64,000 nt of DNA, from contig CAITZM010000020.1 of assembly GCA_903896925.1 (NCBI GenBank), forward strand, positions 62,001 through 126,000, written 5' to 3'. The notes below the pieces were generated by a model that was not told where the DNA came from, made no database searches, and saw nothing but the letters and a program-made list of their open reading frames with translations. The position numbers and the translations under genes are program-made. The stretch's first letter is position 1. The number at the start of each line of letters is the position of its first letter. Positions 33,132-48,464 of the stretch are shown here, in pieces. This DNA is from an uncultured Lentisphaerota bacterium (lineage in GTDB: Bacteria; Verrucomicrobiota; Kiritimatiellia; CAIQIC01).

Positions 33132-33892
33132 GTTTTTTTCTCCAGCGGCTTGAGGATGCGTGCGGGGGAATAGAAGCGTGTTTTCAGCCCGATGCGGAAA
33201 TACTCGAAGTTGCGCAGGAAGGGGTTGTTGGAGACGCCTTCCTCGCGCGCCCGCCAGGTGATCGGAATCTCGAGCACCTCGATGCCGAGCCGGAGCGGCT
33301 TGACCAGCGTCTCGAAGAGGAACGGGTGGCGCGTCTCCTCCCAGAGGACCGCCTGGACCAGCTTCGTCGGGATCAGGCGGAAGCCGTAGGTCATGTCCGA
33401 CAGATGGGTCAGATACATCAGGGAGAACGATTTCTGAAAGACGAAGTTCAGCAGCCATTTCAGCTTGCTGTAGCCCTCGAAGCCGCCGCCCTCGATCCAG
33501 CGCGAGCCGGTGATGATCGCGTTCGGATGCGCGCGGCCCTGCGCGACGTATTCCTTCACGCGGTCGGGCGGCGTTTCCAGGTCGCTCGCCATCATCAGGA
33601 AGTGGCTGCCGGTGGCGACGTCAAAGGCGTCCTGCGTCGCGCCGCCGAGGAACGGGCGCTGCTGCTCGATGATCTTGACCTTGGAGGGGAGGCGTTTGAC
33701 CAGCCCGGCGGCGACCTCGCGGCTGGCCGGCGTCGTGCGCTTGCAGACGACCACGAGATACTCGCGGATCGCGTCGCCGCAGTCCGCTTCGATGATCTCG
33801 ACCGTCTTCACCAGGCTTTCCGTCTCGTCCATCACCGGCAGAAAAACGGAGATGGAATCCATGCGCTCGCTGTAAATGGTCGTATTTTTCAT
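33128..33892 (-). CDS. Family 2 glycosyltransferase
   Basis: A 254-residue GT-A glycosyltransferase: DSISVFLPVMDETESLVKTVE opens the nucleotide-sugar fold, LMMASDLETPPDRVKEYV carries the DxE/DxD-type metal site (about residues 103-108), and GSRWIEGGGFEGYSKLKWLLNFVFQKSF is like dolichol-phosphate-mannose synthase-type enzymes. The start at 33892 has a GAGGCGGA ribosome-binding site; the open frame continues further but without family resemblance. First gene of the minus-strand glycan operon, divergent from ileS. Confidence 0.85.
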   Translation of the reverse strand: MKNTTIYSERMDSISVFLPVMDETESLVKTVEIIEADCGDAIREYLVVVCKRTTPASREVAAGLVKRLPSKVKIIEQQRPFLGGATQDAFDVATGSHFLMMASDLETPPDRVKEYVAQGRAHPNAIITGSRWIEGGGFEGYSKLKWLLNFVFQKSFSLMYLTHLSDMTYGFRLIPTKLVQAVLWEETRHPFLFETLVKPLRLGIEVLEIPITWRAREEGVSNNPFLRNFEYFRIGLKTRFYSPARILKPLEKKT

Positions 33893-34050
33893 TCCGCCTC
33901 GGCTGGGCGTTTCTTTAACAAAATCGTTTCGGCAGGGGAAGCGAATTTCTTTTTGGTCGTTTTCAGGGCCCGCCCGCCGGCGCAATCCGCTTGATTTCCG
34001 CGGCGCGGGCTGGCTATGGTGCGCGGCCGCGTTGCGGCAAGGAAAGAGCC

Positions 34051-37260
<3,210 letters not shown>

Positions 37261-37536
37261 GCTGGTCAGGAATAATAACGGCCCGGCCGGGCTGAGCACG
37301 AAGGTCGGCCTGGCAGGTCCGGAGCAAGAGTGGGGCAGGGGAGCCATTGTGGACGGAAAGGCATCCCTTACCGCCGCATTTAGACGTGGTGGTGGTGAGG
37401 GGAAAGCCGGCCGGCGGCGATGGCGTGCGCCGTGTTTGCGTTTTCCGTTGCATTTTTTTTAGAACATATTATCGTCGGCCGCTCCAATGGCAGGGCGGCG
37501 CAGGCCTGGGCGCGAATCAGGCGTGGAAAGCTGGTC
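37261..37536. other. Gap before the ATP synthase operon
   Basis: 276 bp. No atpI or atpZ gene is visible. An AT-rich island at 37440-37473 (a run of eight T followed by AGAACATATTATCG) is the only promoter-like stretch, with CATATT at 37465-37470 a possible -10, but no good -35 at the right distance. Confidence 0.4.
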
Positions 37537-38337
37537 ATGGCTCAATCGTTGACAACGCAGGCGACCGACCTCGCGGCGGCCAAGATGGCGGCGGTGAATG
37601 AGTTCATCATGCACCACGTCTCCGACTCCCATGAGTGGGCGCCGTTTGGCAAGGCCATCGAGCTGCCCGCCTGGCTGTCCGTCCACGGGCTGATGCTCGT
37701 GATCGGCGCGACGATTCTCATCACCCTCTTCGGCCTCATCTACCGGCACAAGGATCCGGTGCCGCACGGGTGGACCAACCTGCTGGAGATGTTCGTCCTG
37801 CTGGTCCGCAACCAGATCGCCGTGCCGTTCCTCGGCGAAAAGGACGGCCGCAAGATGGCGCCGCTGTTCTGCACGTTCTTCTTCTTCATCCTGTGCCTGA
37901 ACCTGATGAGCATCACGCCGCTGTTCCCGGCCGCGACGGCGAACATCAACGTGACGGGCGCGCTGGCCCTGGTCACGCTGGGCTTCATGATCTTCGGGGG
38001 CATGGTCAAGAACGGGGTGTTCGGGTTCTTCAAGGCGTTCGTGCCGCACGGGGTGCCCCTGCCGCTGCTCTTCCTGCTGACGCCGCTGGAGATCCTCGGC
38101 ATGTTCATCAAGGCCGGCGCCCTGGCGATCCGGTTGTTCGCCAACATGCTGGCGGGCCACATCGTCATTTTCGCGCTGCTGAGCCTGCTGGTCATCTTCG
38201 GGCTGTTTGCGCTGCCGGTGCTGGCGCTGGTGATCCTGGTGTTTTTCCTGGAGCTCCTCGTGGCTTTCCTGCAGGCGTTCATTTTCACTTTGTTGTCGGC
38301 CGTTTTCATCGGCCAGTTGTATCACCCTGAGCATTGA
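37537..38337 (+). CDS. atpB: F1Fo ATP synthase subunit a
   Basis: A 266-residue membrane protein, the stator part of the proton channel. The essential arginine lies in GALAIRLFANMLAGHIVIF; other helices include MLVIGATILITLFGLIY, LFCTFFFFILCLNLMSITPLF and a C-terminal pair ending FIFTLLSAVFIGQLY. The start at 37537 (MAQSLTTQ) is preferred; upstream open frame has no similarity. An amphipathic N-terminal region of about 40 residues precedes the first helix. First gene of the atpBEFHAGDC operon. Confidence 0.94.
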   Translation: MAQSLTTQATDLAAAKMAAVNEFIMHHVSDSHEWAPFGKAIELPAWLSVHGLMLVIGATILITLFGLIYRHKDPVPHGWTNLLEMFVLLVRNQIAVPFLGEKDGRKMAPLFCTFFFFILCLNLMSITPLFPAATANINVTGALALVTLGFMIFGGMVKNGVFGFFKAFVPHGVPLPLLFLLTPLEILGMFIKAGALAIRLFANMLAGHIVIFALLSLLVIFGLFALPVLALVILVFFLELLVAFLQAFIFTLLSAVFIGQLYHPEH

Positions 38338-38352
38338 AGAAAGGATGCGAAC

Positions 38353-38568
38353 ATGATCGGAAGCATTGCAGCCGTGGGCGCGGGTCTTGCCGCGGTGGGC
38401 GCGGGTATCGGCATCGGTTTGGTCGGTCACTCCATGCTGCAAGGCATGGCCCGTCAGCCCGAGCTGGCGCCGAAATTGATGGTCAACATGCTGATCGCCG
38501 CGGCGCTGGTCGAGGGCGTGGCCCTCTTCGCGCTGGTGATCTGCTTCATGGGCATCACGGTCAAGTGA
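38353..38568 (+). CDS. atpE: F1Fo ATP synthase subunit c
   Basis: A 71-residue hairpin of two membrane helices joined by the polar loop ARQPEL (residues 33-38). The ion-binding carboxylate is E54 in LIAAALVEGVALFALVICF. The residue after it is Gly and helix 1 lacks the Gln of sodium-type c rings (no ES pair), so the enzyme should use protons. The glycine pattern GAGLAAVGAGIGIGLVG in helix 1 allows tight ring packing. Confidence 0.97.
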   Translation: MIGSIAAVGAGLAAVGAGIGIGLVGHSMLQGMARQPELAPKLMVNMLIAAALVEGVALFALVICFMGITVK

Positions 38569-38601
38569 GCCGCCGCGTCCAGCCTTGGACGCACCGCTAC
38601 C

Positions 38602-39153
38602 ATGAACGAAGAAGCACATAATACACAGGGCGTCGCCGCCGTGCCGCCGAAGCACGGCGAGGCCGACGCACCGGGCGTGATGAGCGTGGCCCCGACGATG
38701 ATGGGGCTGACGTGGCTCGTGTTCGGCATCGTGGCGGCCATGCTCTACAAGCTGGCGTGGAAGCCGATCCTCAAGGCGCTGGACCAGCGCGAGGCGACGA
38801 TCCGCCAGTCGCTCGACAACGCGGCGAAGCTGCGCGACGAACTCGCCAAGCTCGAGCTGCAGCGCACCGAGGTGCTCGCCGAGGCCGACCGCAAGTCGCG
38901 CGACGTGATCGCCGCGGCGCGCAAGGTCGCCGGCGAGACCGCCGCGCTCATCGAGCAGAAGGCGCGCGCCGAAGGGCAGCAGCTCGTCGAAAATGCCCGC
39001 CGCGAGATCACCGCCGCCGAGGAGCAGGCCAAGGCCGCCCTGCGGCAGGAAACCGCGGAGCTGGCGCTCGCCGCCGCCTCGCGCCTGCTCGGCGAAAACC
39101 TCACCGACGCGAAGAACCGCGCGTTGACTGACCAACTCATCAAGAACCTCTGA
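38602..39153 (+). CDS. atpF: F1Fo ATP synthase subunit b
   Basis: A 183-residue subunit b: a longer than usual N-terminal tail of about 30 residues, one membrane helix (MMGLTWLVFGIVAAMLYKLAW, about 33-53), and a long charged coiled-coil (WKPILKALDQREATIRQSLD onward) that forms the peripheral stalk. Its stop overlaps the atpH start (TGATG at 39151-39155), giving coupled translation with delta, its binding partner. Confidence 0.95.
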   Translation: MNEEAHNTQGVAAVPPKHGEADAPGVMSVAPTMMGLTWLVFGIVAAMLYKLAWKPILKALDQREATIRQSLDNAAKLRDELAKLELQRTEVLAEADRKSRDVIAAARKVAGETAALIEQKARAEGQQLVENARREITAAEEQAKAALRQETAELALAAASRLLGENLTDAKNRALTDQLIKNL

Positions 39154-39701
39154 TGCGGAACACCGTCATAGCGCGGCGTTATGCCCGCGCGCTGCTGGGC
39201 CTGGCGCTCGAGCAGCAGGAGCTGGCGCCGGTGCGCGCCGACCTGCTTGAGCTGCACGGGCTGCTGCGCGCCTCGCCGGAGCTGGCGTGGCTGCTCGGCC
39301 GCGGCCCGCTCGGCATCGAGCTGCGGGGCGCGCAGATCAAGCAGCTGTTCGACGGCCGCCTGCACCCGCTGGCGCTGCGCTTCCTGCTCTTTCTGAACGC
39401 GCGCCGGCGGCTCGTGCTGCTGGCGACGCTGCTGACGACGTTCGAGGAGCTCTGCGATGTGCAGGACGGCGTCGTCCGCGTCCAGATCACCACCGCGCAC
39501 GAGCTGTCCGCGGACCAGCTGGCGGCGATCCAGGGCAAGCTCGGGGCGCGCTTGCAGCGGCCCATGAAGACACAAGTGACGGTGGATGCCCGGCTGATCG
39601 GCGGCTTCCGGCTGCAGATCGGCGACGACGTGCAGGACTTCAGCCTCGCCACGCAACTGGCGCTGCTGCGGCAGCGGTGGCTCGGTACGACTTTGAATTG
39701 A
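39153..39701 (+). CDS. atpH: F1Fo ATP synthase subunit delta
   Basis: A 182-residue OSCP/delta subunit linking the peripheral stalk to the top of F1. The N-terminus [18 protein letters not shown] is the usual motif, and the C-terminal part [33 protein letters not shown] is the conserved DxxLIGGxxxxxGD signature. Normal length, 10 nt before atpA. Confidence 0.95.
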   Translation: MRNTVIARRYARALLGLALEQQELAPVRADLLELHGLLRASPELAWLLGRGPLGIELRGAQIKQLFDGRLHPLALRFLLFLNARRRLVLLATLLTTFEELCDVQDGVVRVQITTAHELSADQLAAIQGKLGARLQRPMKTQVTVDARLIGGFRLQIGDDVQDFSLATQLALLRQRWLGTTLN

Positions 39702-39711
39702 GGATATAACC

Positions 39712-41229
<1,518 letters not shown>

Positions 41230-41254
41230 GCGCAAGCTCCCGCGGAGGCCGATC

Positions 41255-42151
41255 ATGCCGACGCTGAAAGACTACAACAACAAGCTCGTCAGTCTGCGCA
41301 ACACGCGGAAGATGACCAAGACCATGCAGATGGTCTCGGCCACCAAGTTCCAGCGCGCGCAGGCGGCGCAGGCCCGCGTCGCCCCCTACGCCCAGGCGCT
41401 CAACTCGATGCTGCACCGCGTCACCGCCGCCGCCCGCGGCGATGTCCAGCTGCCGCTGTGCGCCGTGCGGACGCCGGCCTACAAGGCGCTGGTCATCGTC
41501 ATCTCCTCCGACCGCGGCCTGTGCGGCTCGTTCAACCACGGCCTGCACCGCCTCCTGGCGCACTGGATCCTCGAGCGCGAGGACCGTTACACTGACATCG
41601 ACCTCGTCTGCTGCAGCCGCCGGGCCGCGGCGTTTTTCCGCGGGCGCCAGACGATCCGCAAGAGCCGTGACGGCATCACCGCCAGCCCCGTCATGGCCAC
41701 CGCCGCCGAGCTCGGCGACGAGGTTATCAAGCTGTTCTCCGAGCGCACCTATGACGAGGTCTACCTCGCCTACAACGAGTTCATCAATGCCGTCAGCCGC
41801 ACGCCGCGCGTCGAACTGCTGCTGCCGGCCAAGCCGACGGAAGAGGAGCAGGCTGAGCTGACGCCGGAGAACGTAATGCAGGGGCCGCGCCCGGAGCTGA
41901 TCTTCGAGCCGCCGGCGCCGGAGCTGCTCGGCACACTGATCCCGCAGAGCGTGCGCTTCCGCATCTTCGCGGCGCTGCTGGAGAGCGCCGCCGGCGAGCA
42001 TGGCGCGCGCATGTCGGCGATGGACAACGCGACGAAGAATTCCGACCGGCTGCTCGACACCTATACGCTGCTGCGCAACCGTGTGCGCCAGGCGGGCATC
42101 ACGCGGGAGCTGGCCGAAATCGTCACCGGCGCCGAGGCGCTGAAAGGGTAA
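41255..42151 (+). CDS. atpG: F1Fo ATP synthase subunit gamma
   Basis: A 298-residue gamma subunit, the rotating shaft. The N-terminal helix is LVSLRNTRKMTKTMQMVSATKF, then IVISSDRGLCGSFNHGLHR (about 79-97), and the C-terminal helix HGARMSAMDNATKNSDRLLD; together these form the coiled coil in the F1 centre. An insertion of about 15 residues near LTPENVMQGPRPELIFEPP is a common lineage feature. It precedes atpD by 72 bp, a gap containing two phased palindromes. Confidence 0.96.
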   Translation: MPTLKDYNNKLVSLRNTRKMTKTMQMVSATKFQRAQAAQARVAPYAQALNSMLHRVTAAARGDVQLPLCAVRTPAYKALVIVISSDRGLCGSFNHGLHRLLAHWILEREDRYTDIDLVCCSRRAAAFFRGRQTIRKSRDGITASPVMATAAELGDEVIKLFSERTYDEVYLAYNEFINAVSRTPRVELLLPAKPTEEEQAELTPENVMQGPRPELIFEPPAPELLGTLIPQSVRFRIFAALLESAAGEHGARMSAMDNATKNSDRLLDTYTLLRNRVRQAGITRELAEIVTGAEALKG

Positions 42152-43651
<1,500 letters not shown>

Positions 43652-43653
43652 CC

Positions 43654-43920
43654 ATGGCCGCCTCGTTCTCCATTCAAGTGCTGACACCGGAAGGCCTGGT
43701 CTGGGAAGGCCGTGGCACGGCCGTCAACGCGCCCGGCGTGGTTGGCGGCTTCGGCATCCTGCCCCGCCACCAGCCGATGGTCGCCGCCCTCCAGCCCGGC
43801 CCGTTGCGCATCACCGCCGAGGATGGTGTCGAGGTCCGGTATCGCGTCGGCGTCGGCGTCCTCGAAGTCACCGCCTTTCACGATGTCCTCGTGCTCACGG
43901 ATTCAGCCTCGAAGGTTTAA
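43654..43920 (+). CDS. atpC: F1Fo ATP synthase subunit epsilon, short form
   Basis: An 88-residue epsilon, only the N-terminal beta-sandwich: FSIQVLTPEGLVWEGRGTAV, GVVGGFGILPRHQPMVAALQPG and ITAEDGVEVRYRVGVGVLEV. The usual protein is 130-140 residues with two C-terminal helices that inhibit ATP hydrolysis; those helices are absent here, as in some other anaerobes. Two nt after atpD; last gene of the operon. Confidence 0.9.
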   Translation: MAASFSIQVLTPEGLVWEGRGTAVNAPGVVGGFGILPRHQPMVAALQPGPLRITAEDGVEVRYRVGVGVLEVTAFHDVLVLTDSASKV

Positions 43921-44384
43921 CGTATCGAGTCTTGGGTCTCGTGTCCAAAGCCTCGCGCCGCGGGTTGTGTCCTTCAAGGCTTGCGCCACGCATTCGTGTC
44001 ACCCGCAAGGGCGGAGTGGCGGAAGCTCAACGGCAGGCCATCTGGAGGGGCGCGTTTGCGCGAGCCGATCCCTGCCGGAAGCGGAACATTGCTCCGGCCT
44101 ATGCGGTTCATCCTCCCCGGCTTTCTCCTCGTGACGGGCCTGGCCCGCATGGCGGCTAGCACATTTCTAAGCTTTTTGGTTTCCCGCGGCCCGGCGCTAT
44201 TTGACAAATCGTATTTCCGCGGGATAGTTGCCAATGTTTGTTTTAGCGCACTTGATCGTCGGTGCCATCGGGCATCCTGTGCGTAGCACGCCGGCCTTGA
44301 GCGTGCGTTTCTCTCCACCTCCATCGTCTTCCCAGTATCTTCTGACAACGCGGGAAATTTGCGCCAACGCAAAAGGAGACAAGC
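43921..44384. other. 464-bp intergenic region before acs
   Basis: No gene visible. A candidate promoter lies at 44201-44228; the remaining DNA is GC-rich up to 44150 and noticeably more AT-rich from 44155 to 44240. No hairpin with T-run that would end the atp operon is obvious. Confidence 0.5.
44201..44228 (+). promoter_or_regulatory. Candidate promoter of acs
   Basis: A perfect -35 TTGACA (44201-44206) and -10 GATAGT (44223-44228) with a 16-nt spacer. Would give a leader of about 150 nt before acs. Confidence 0.5.
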
Positions 44385-46292
44385 ATGAGCATTGGTACCA
44401 GCGACGACCGCAGCCCCGACGGAGATGTTTTCCACCCGACACCCGACCTTGTGGCCAGGGCCAATGTGCCGGTCTGGGAGGCCGAAGCCGGCCACGCGCG
44501 ACAGGATTTGACGGGCTACTGGGCCAAGCGGGCCCAGGAACTGGAGTGGTATCACCCGTGGGACCAGGTGCTCGACGAGAGCAACAAGCCGTTTTACAAG
44601 TGGTTTGTGGGCGGCAAGGTGAACATTGTCCACAACTGCCTTGACCGTTACACCAAGACCTGGCGGCGGAACAAGCTGGCGCTGATCTGGGAGGGCGAAG
44701 CTGGCGATCACCGTACGTTTTCCTATCATGCCCTGAACCGGGAGGTCTGTAAATTCGCCAGCGTGCTCAAGGCGTTGGGCACCGTGAAGGGCGACCGTGT
44801 CACCATTTACCTGCCGCGCATTCCGGAACTGATCATCGCCATGCTGGCCTGCGCCAAAATCGGGGCCATACACTCGGTGGTCTATGGCGGGTTCTCGGTG
44901 GAGGCCCTGCATGGCCGTATCATGGATTCCCACTCCAAGCTGGCGATCACCGCGGACGGCGGCTGGCTCAACGGCAAGATCGTCCGGCTCAAGGACATGA
45001 TGGACGAGGCGCTCCAGCGCTCGCCGACCGTCGAGCATGTCATCGTCGTCAAGCGCACGGCGCAGGAAGTGACCATGGAGCCGGAGCGCGACCTCTGGTA
45101 TCACGACCTGATGTCCCTGCCGATCGCGAGCCCCAAGTGCGAGACCGAGGTCATGGATGCCGAGGATCCGCTCTACATCCTCTACACCTCGGGCACCACC
45201 GGCAAGCCCAAGGCCGTCCTGCACACGCACGGGGGTTATATGGTGGGCATCTATGCCACGCTGCGAGACGCCTTTGACTTGAAGGAGGATGATCGCTGGT
45301 GGTGCACGGCGGATCCGGGCTGGGTGACCGGCCACTCCTATCTGGTCTACGGCCCCTTGCTGAACGGGGCGACGTCCTTTTTTTATGAGGGGGCGGCCAC
45401 GTATCCGTACCCCAACCGCTGGTGGCAGATGATCGAGCGGTATGGCATCAATATTTTCTACACCGCACCCACCGCCATCCGCGGGTTGATGCGCTTTGGC
45501 GAGGCCTGGCCGAACCGCCACGACCTCACCTCCTTGCGCCTGCTCGGCTCGGTGGGCGAACCGATCAATCCTGAGGCCTGGAAATGGTATCACCGCGTGA
45601 TCGGTAAAGGGCGCGCCCCCATCATCGACACCTGGTGGCAAACGGAAACCGGCATGTTCCTGATCACGCCGACTCCCGTGGTGCCGCTGAAGCCGGGGTC
45701 GGCCACGCGGCCCTACTTCGGTGTCACGGCCGACATCCTGAACGAGGAGGGCCAGTCCGTAGCCGACGGTGAAGAGGGGTATCTGGTGATCACCTCGCCC
45801 TGGCCGGCCATGCTGCGCACGATCTATGGCGACGCGGATCGCTACGTCAAACAATACTGGAGCAAATACCCCGGCAAGTATCTGACGGGCGATTCGGCCA
45901 AGCGCGACAAGGACGGCTACTACTGGGTCATCGGGCGCGTGGACGATGTCATCAAGGTCTCCGGTTATCGGCTGGGCACCGCAGAGATCGAATCCGCCTT
46001 GGTCAGCCACCCCGCGGTGGCCGAGGCCGCGGCGATCGGCCTGCCGCATGAAGTGAAAGGCACCGCCATTCATACCTTCGTCATCCTGCGCACCGGCCAC
46101 AACCCCTCTGACGCCCTGAAAGAGGAACTGCGCGCCCATGTCGGGCATGAAGTGGGTCCGATCGCCAAGCCCGAGGAGATCACGTTTGTGGACAAACTGC
46201 CCAAGACGCGGTCCGGCAAGATCATGAGGCGCGTGCTCAAGGCCCGCGCACAGGGCCTCTCCGAGGGCGATATCACCACACTCGAAGACTGA
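44385..46292 (+). CDS. acs: Acetyl-CoA synthetase (AMP-forming)
   Basis: A 635-residue ANL-family enzyme activating acetate to acetyl-CoA through acetyl-AMP. The phosphate loop is [20 protein letters not shown] (about 263-282); [15 protein letters not shown] (about 305-319), DTWWQTETG (about 417-425), [21 protein letters not shown] and the C-terminal [11 protein letters not shown] follow. K612 in SGKIM corresponds to the lysine whose acetylation switches the enzyme off in Salmonella. AAAAGGAGACAAGC gives a strong ribosome-binding site. It precedes a Pta-N-like protein and the TCA cluster, fitting acetate use or acetate-CoA balance. Confidence 0.97.
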   Translation: MSIGTSDDRSPDGDVFHPTPDLVARANVPVWEAEAGHARQDLTGYWAKRAQELEWYHPWDQVLDESNKPFYKWFVGGKVNIVHNCLDRYTKTWRRNKLALIWEGEAGDHRTFSYHALNREVCKFASVLKALGTVKGDRVTIYLPRIPELIIAMLACAKIGAIHSVVYGGFSVEALHGRIMDSHSKLAITADGGWLNGKIVRLKDMMDEALQRSPTVEHVIVVKRTAQEVTMEPERDLWYHDLMSLPIASPKCETEVMDAEDPLYILYTSGTTGKPKAVLHTHGGYMVGIYATLRDAFDLKEDDRWWCTADPGWVTGHSYLVYGPLLNGATSFFYEGAATYPYPNRWWQMIERYGINIFYTAPTAIRGLMRFGEAWPNRHDLTSLRLLGSVGEPINPEAWKWYHRVIGKGRAPIIDTWWQTETGMFLITPTPVVPLKPGSATRPYFGVTADILNEEGQSVADGEEGYLVITSPWPAMLRTIYGDADRYVKQYWSKYPGKYLTGDSAKRDKDGYYWVIGRVDDVIKVSGYRLGTAEIESALVSHPAVAEAAAIGLPHEVKGTAIHTFVILRTGHNPSDALKEELRAHVGHEVGPIAKPEEITFVDKLPKTRSGKIMRRVLKARAQGLSEGDITTLED

Positions 46293-46498
46293 ATCCACCG
46301 CGGAGGCGGTAAGCTCGGACAGGAGGTTGCCGGGCGGGCGCACCCGTCCGGCTGGTCTGAGAGCCGGTGTCGCGTTCGGGCCCGGGCGGTCAGGCGAAGC
46401 GAGTGGCGGAACTTTCGCGGGCGAAAATATTGTGATCTATACTTGCGCTTATCCTTTTAAAGGGTAGTTTCTGCACACTCTTCAGGTGTTGTTAAGCC

Positions 46499-46759
46499 AT
46501 GATGCTGACCATGTTTTTCGTCGCGATGGGCGTGCTGGTGCTGAACGTTCCGTTCGGCTTCTGGCGGGAGGGTGTGCGCAAGTTTTCACTGGCATGGATT
46601 TTTGCCGTACACCTGCCGATTCCGTTCGTCGTGGCGTTGCGCATGTCGTCCGGCCTGGGCTGGAGTCTGCACTCCTTTCCTTTCGTGATCGCCGCCTACA
46701 TGACCGGGCAATATCTCGGCGGCGCCCTGCGGCGCGCCTGGCCACGGCAGGGGAGCTGA
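46499..46759 (+). CDS. Small conserved membrane protein
   Basis: An 86-residue protein with about three hydrophobic segments (MLTMFFVAMGVLVLNVPFGF, SLAWIFAVHLPIPFVVALRM and LHSFPFVIAAYMTGQYLGG). The pattern NVPFGFWREGVRKFSLAW and HLPIPFVVALR is one I have seen in small uncharacterised proteins of several anaerobic phyla. Its function is unknown. It lies between acs and the Pta-N-like gene on the same strand. TATACT near 46436-46441 may be the -10 of its promoter, without a convincing -35. Confidence 0.65.
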   Translation: MMLTMFFVAMGVLVLNVPFGFWREGVRKFSLAWIFAVHLPIPFVVALRMSSGLGWSLHSFPFVIAAYMTGQYLGGALRRAWPRQGS

Positions 46760-46950
46760 CCGCGGGCTGCTCTCCTGCTCTGTCCGCGCATGGCGGTGAT
46801 GAGGGCGTCCGGCCTACGGCTCCGGAGATTTATTTTGACTGGGTTCGATGACTGCGGGGTTCGAAATTTCGTTGCGGTTGGGGCGGAAAACCCGGGGAGA
46901 GGCCCGGTATCCGTTCAGGGCAAGACATCGCTTGGAGAATGGAGTTACCT

Positions 46951-48057
46951 ATGCTTAATGGATCAGAGAAACGTCTGTTTGTGGCCGCCACCAGCCAGAA
47001 CGATGGCAAGACCACCTGCACGCTGGGCTTCCTGAATGCCTATCGCAACTTGGCCAAATCGGTCGGGTTCATCAAGCCCGTGGGACAACGCTACGTCAGC
47101 GTCAATGGCCAGAACATTGACGAAGATTCCGTCCTGGTGCAAGAGGTCTGCGGTTTGCACTGCCCGTTGAAAGACATGAGCCCCGTGGCCATCGAGCGCA
47201 ATTTCACCCGCCAGTTTCTGGACGATCCGGCCGAGGTCACGCCGCGGCTCCAGCGCTCCATCGAAGAATCCTTCACCTCTGCCGCGAAGGACAATGACCT
47301 GGTGGTGATCGAAGGCACGGGGCATGCCGGCGTGGGCTCCGTCTTCGACCTGAGCAATGCCCGCGTCGCACGGATGCTCAACGCCAAGGTCGTCATCGTG
47401 ACGCTGGGCGGCATCGGTCGCCCCGCCGACGAGATAGCGCTCAACCACACGTTGTTTGAAAAAGAGAACGTGGAGGTCATCGGCGTCGTCGCCAACAAGA
47501 TCCAGCCCGAGAAGTTGGAACAGACCCGGGACTACATGATCAAGGCGCTCGCGCGCCGCGGCTTGACCTTGCTGGGCGCCATCCCGTTCGCCCCGCAGCT
47601 GGCCTGGCCCACGGTCGAACAGGTGGGGCAGGCGATCCGGGCCAAGGTGCTGAATGGCGAGGAGCGCCTGTCCAACCGGGTGACCAGTGTCGTGGTCGGC
47701 GCCATGACCGCCCATAATGCGATCAAGCACATCAAGGACGAGGCCTTGCTGGTTGTGCCCGGCGATCGGGATGAAGTGGTCCTCGCCGCGATCACCAACG
47801 ACCTGCTCCGGCACGATGTTGGCCTGGCTGGGATTGTGCTGACGGGCGGCATGGAGCTGGCAGGGCAAACGCTGGAACTGGTCCTGCGCACGAGCATTCC
47901 GGTCCTGGCCGTCAACACGCCGACGTACGAGACCTGCGCCATCCTCCACGATATCACCGTAAAAATTCACGGTTCTGACAAAGAGAAAATCCAGCTGGCG
48001 AATACGCTTGTGAAGAAGTATGTGGACCTTGATCGCCTGTGGACGGCGTTAGGCTAG
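46951..48057 (+). CDS. P-loop/DRTGG-domain protein related to the phosphotransacetylase N-terminus
   Basis: A 368-residue protein. Residues about 8-200 form a dethiobiotin-synthase-like P-loop domain (LFVAATSQNDGKTTCTLGFL, about 8-27), with FIKPVGQRY and DDLVVIEGTGHAGVGSVFDL type segments. Residues about 230-340 form a DRTGG-type domain (VVGAMTAHNAIKHIKDEALLVVPGDRDEVVLAAI in two blocks, GIVLTGG). This is the N-terminal regulatory half of long Pta enzymes, here without the catalytic PTA domain. Its place next to acs suggests a role in acetyl-CoA/acetyl-phosphate control. The start at 46951 has GGAG at a better distance than the ATG at 46939. Confidence 0.8.
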   Translation: MLNGSEKRLFVAATSQNDGKTTCTLGFLNAYRNLAKSVGFIKPVGQRYVSVNGQNIDEDSVLVQEVCGLHCPLKDMSPVAIERNFTRQFLDDPAEVTPRLQRSIEESFTSAAKDNDLVVIEGTGHAGVGSVFDLSNARVARMLNAKVVIVTLGGIGRPADEIALNHTLFEKENVEVIGVVANKIQPEKLEQTRDYMIKALARRGLTLLGAIPFAPQLAWPTVEQVGQAIRAKVLNGEERLSNRVTSVVVGAMTAHNAIKHIKDEALLVVPGDRDEVVLAAITNDLLRHDVGLAGIVLTGGMELAGQTLELVLRTSIPVLAVNTPTYETCAILHDITVKIHGSDKEKIQLANTLVKKYVDLDRLWTALG

Positions 48058-48464
48058 GGCGTTTCCTTTATTCCTGCAGCACAGGCGCTCCTTCGACGGC
48101 GTGGTGTCAGATGCGCGTTTCGAGGGGGCGACCTTCACTTTTAGCCCAAGCGCTTCACGGGGCAATCCGGTCCCTTTTCCGAATGCTGCGGGTCTGAGCA
48201 TCGAAGCGCTTGGGCGATGCTGGGCTGACGCATCTATAGGCAGGCTGCAGCGCTACATCCCTTCTGGAAACGCTCCAGCGCGATGGTGCGCTCCGTGGAC
48301 TGTCCCGGCGGCAGCAGGCCCATCAGTCGCTTGGTTCCACCCGGCTCGTACGGCGCAAACCGGCTGAAGCTGCCAGTCGCCGAGTACTGGCAGCTCCCCC
48401 GTCCGCCGCTTCGCGACGGAAAACAGTTTGCCGTTTGATTTTGGGGCCTGCCCCGCGTCGGGCC
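48058..48464. other. 407-bp convergent intergenic region with two hairpins
   Basis: Between the Pta-N-like gene (plus) and gltA (minus). A 13-bp perfect inverted repeat GCCCAAGCGCTTC (48144-48156) / GAAGCGCTTGGGC (48203-48215) with a 46-nt spacer, and a 10-bp hairpin AGCTGCCAGT / ACTGGCAGCT (48368-48377 and 48386-48395) are present. Either may stop transcription from one or both sides. No gene is recognised. Confidence 0.6.

Noticed and set aside
37261..37536. An atpI-type gene ahead of atpB
   Set aside because: No membrane-protein frame of suitable length is present in the gap.
38353..38568. Sodium-dependent ATP synthase
   Set aside because: Subunit c lacks the Gln in helix 1 and the Glu-Ser pair in helix 2 that mark sodium-binding rings.
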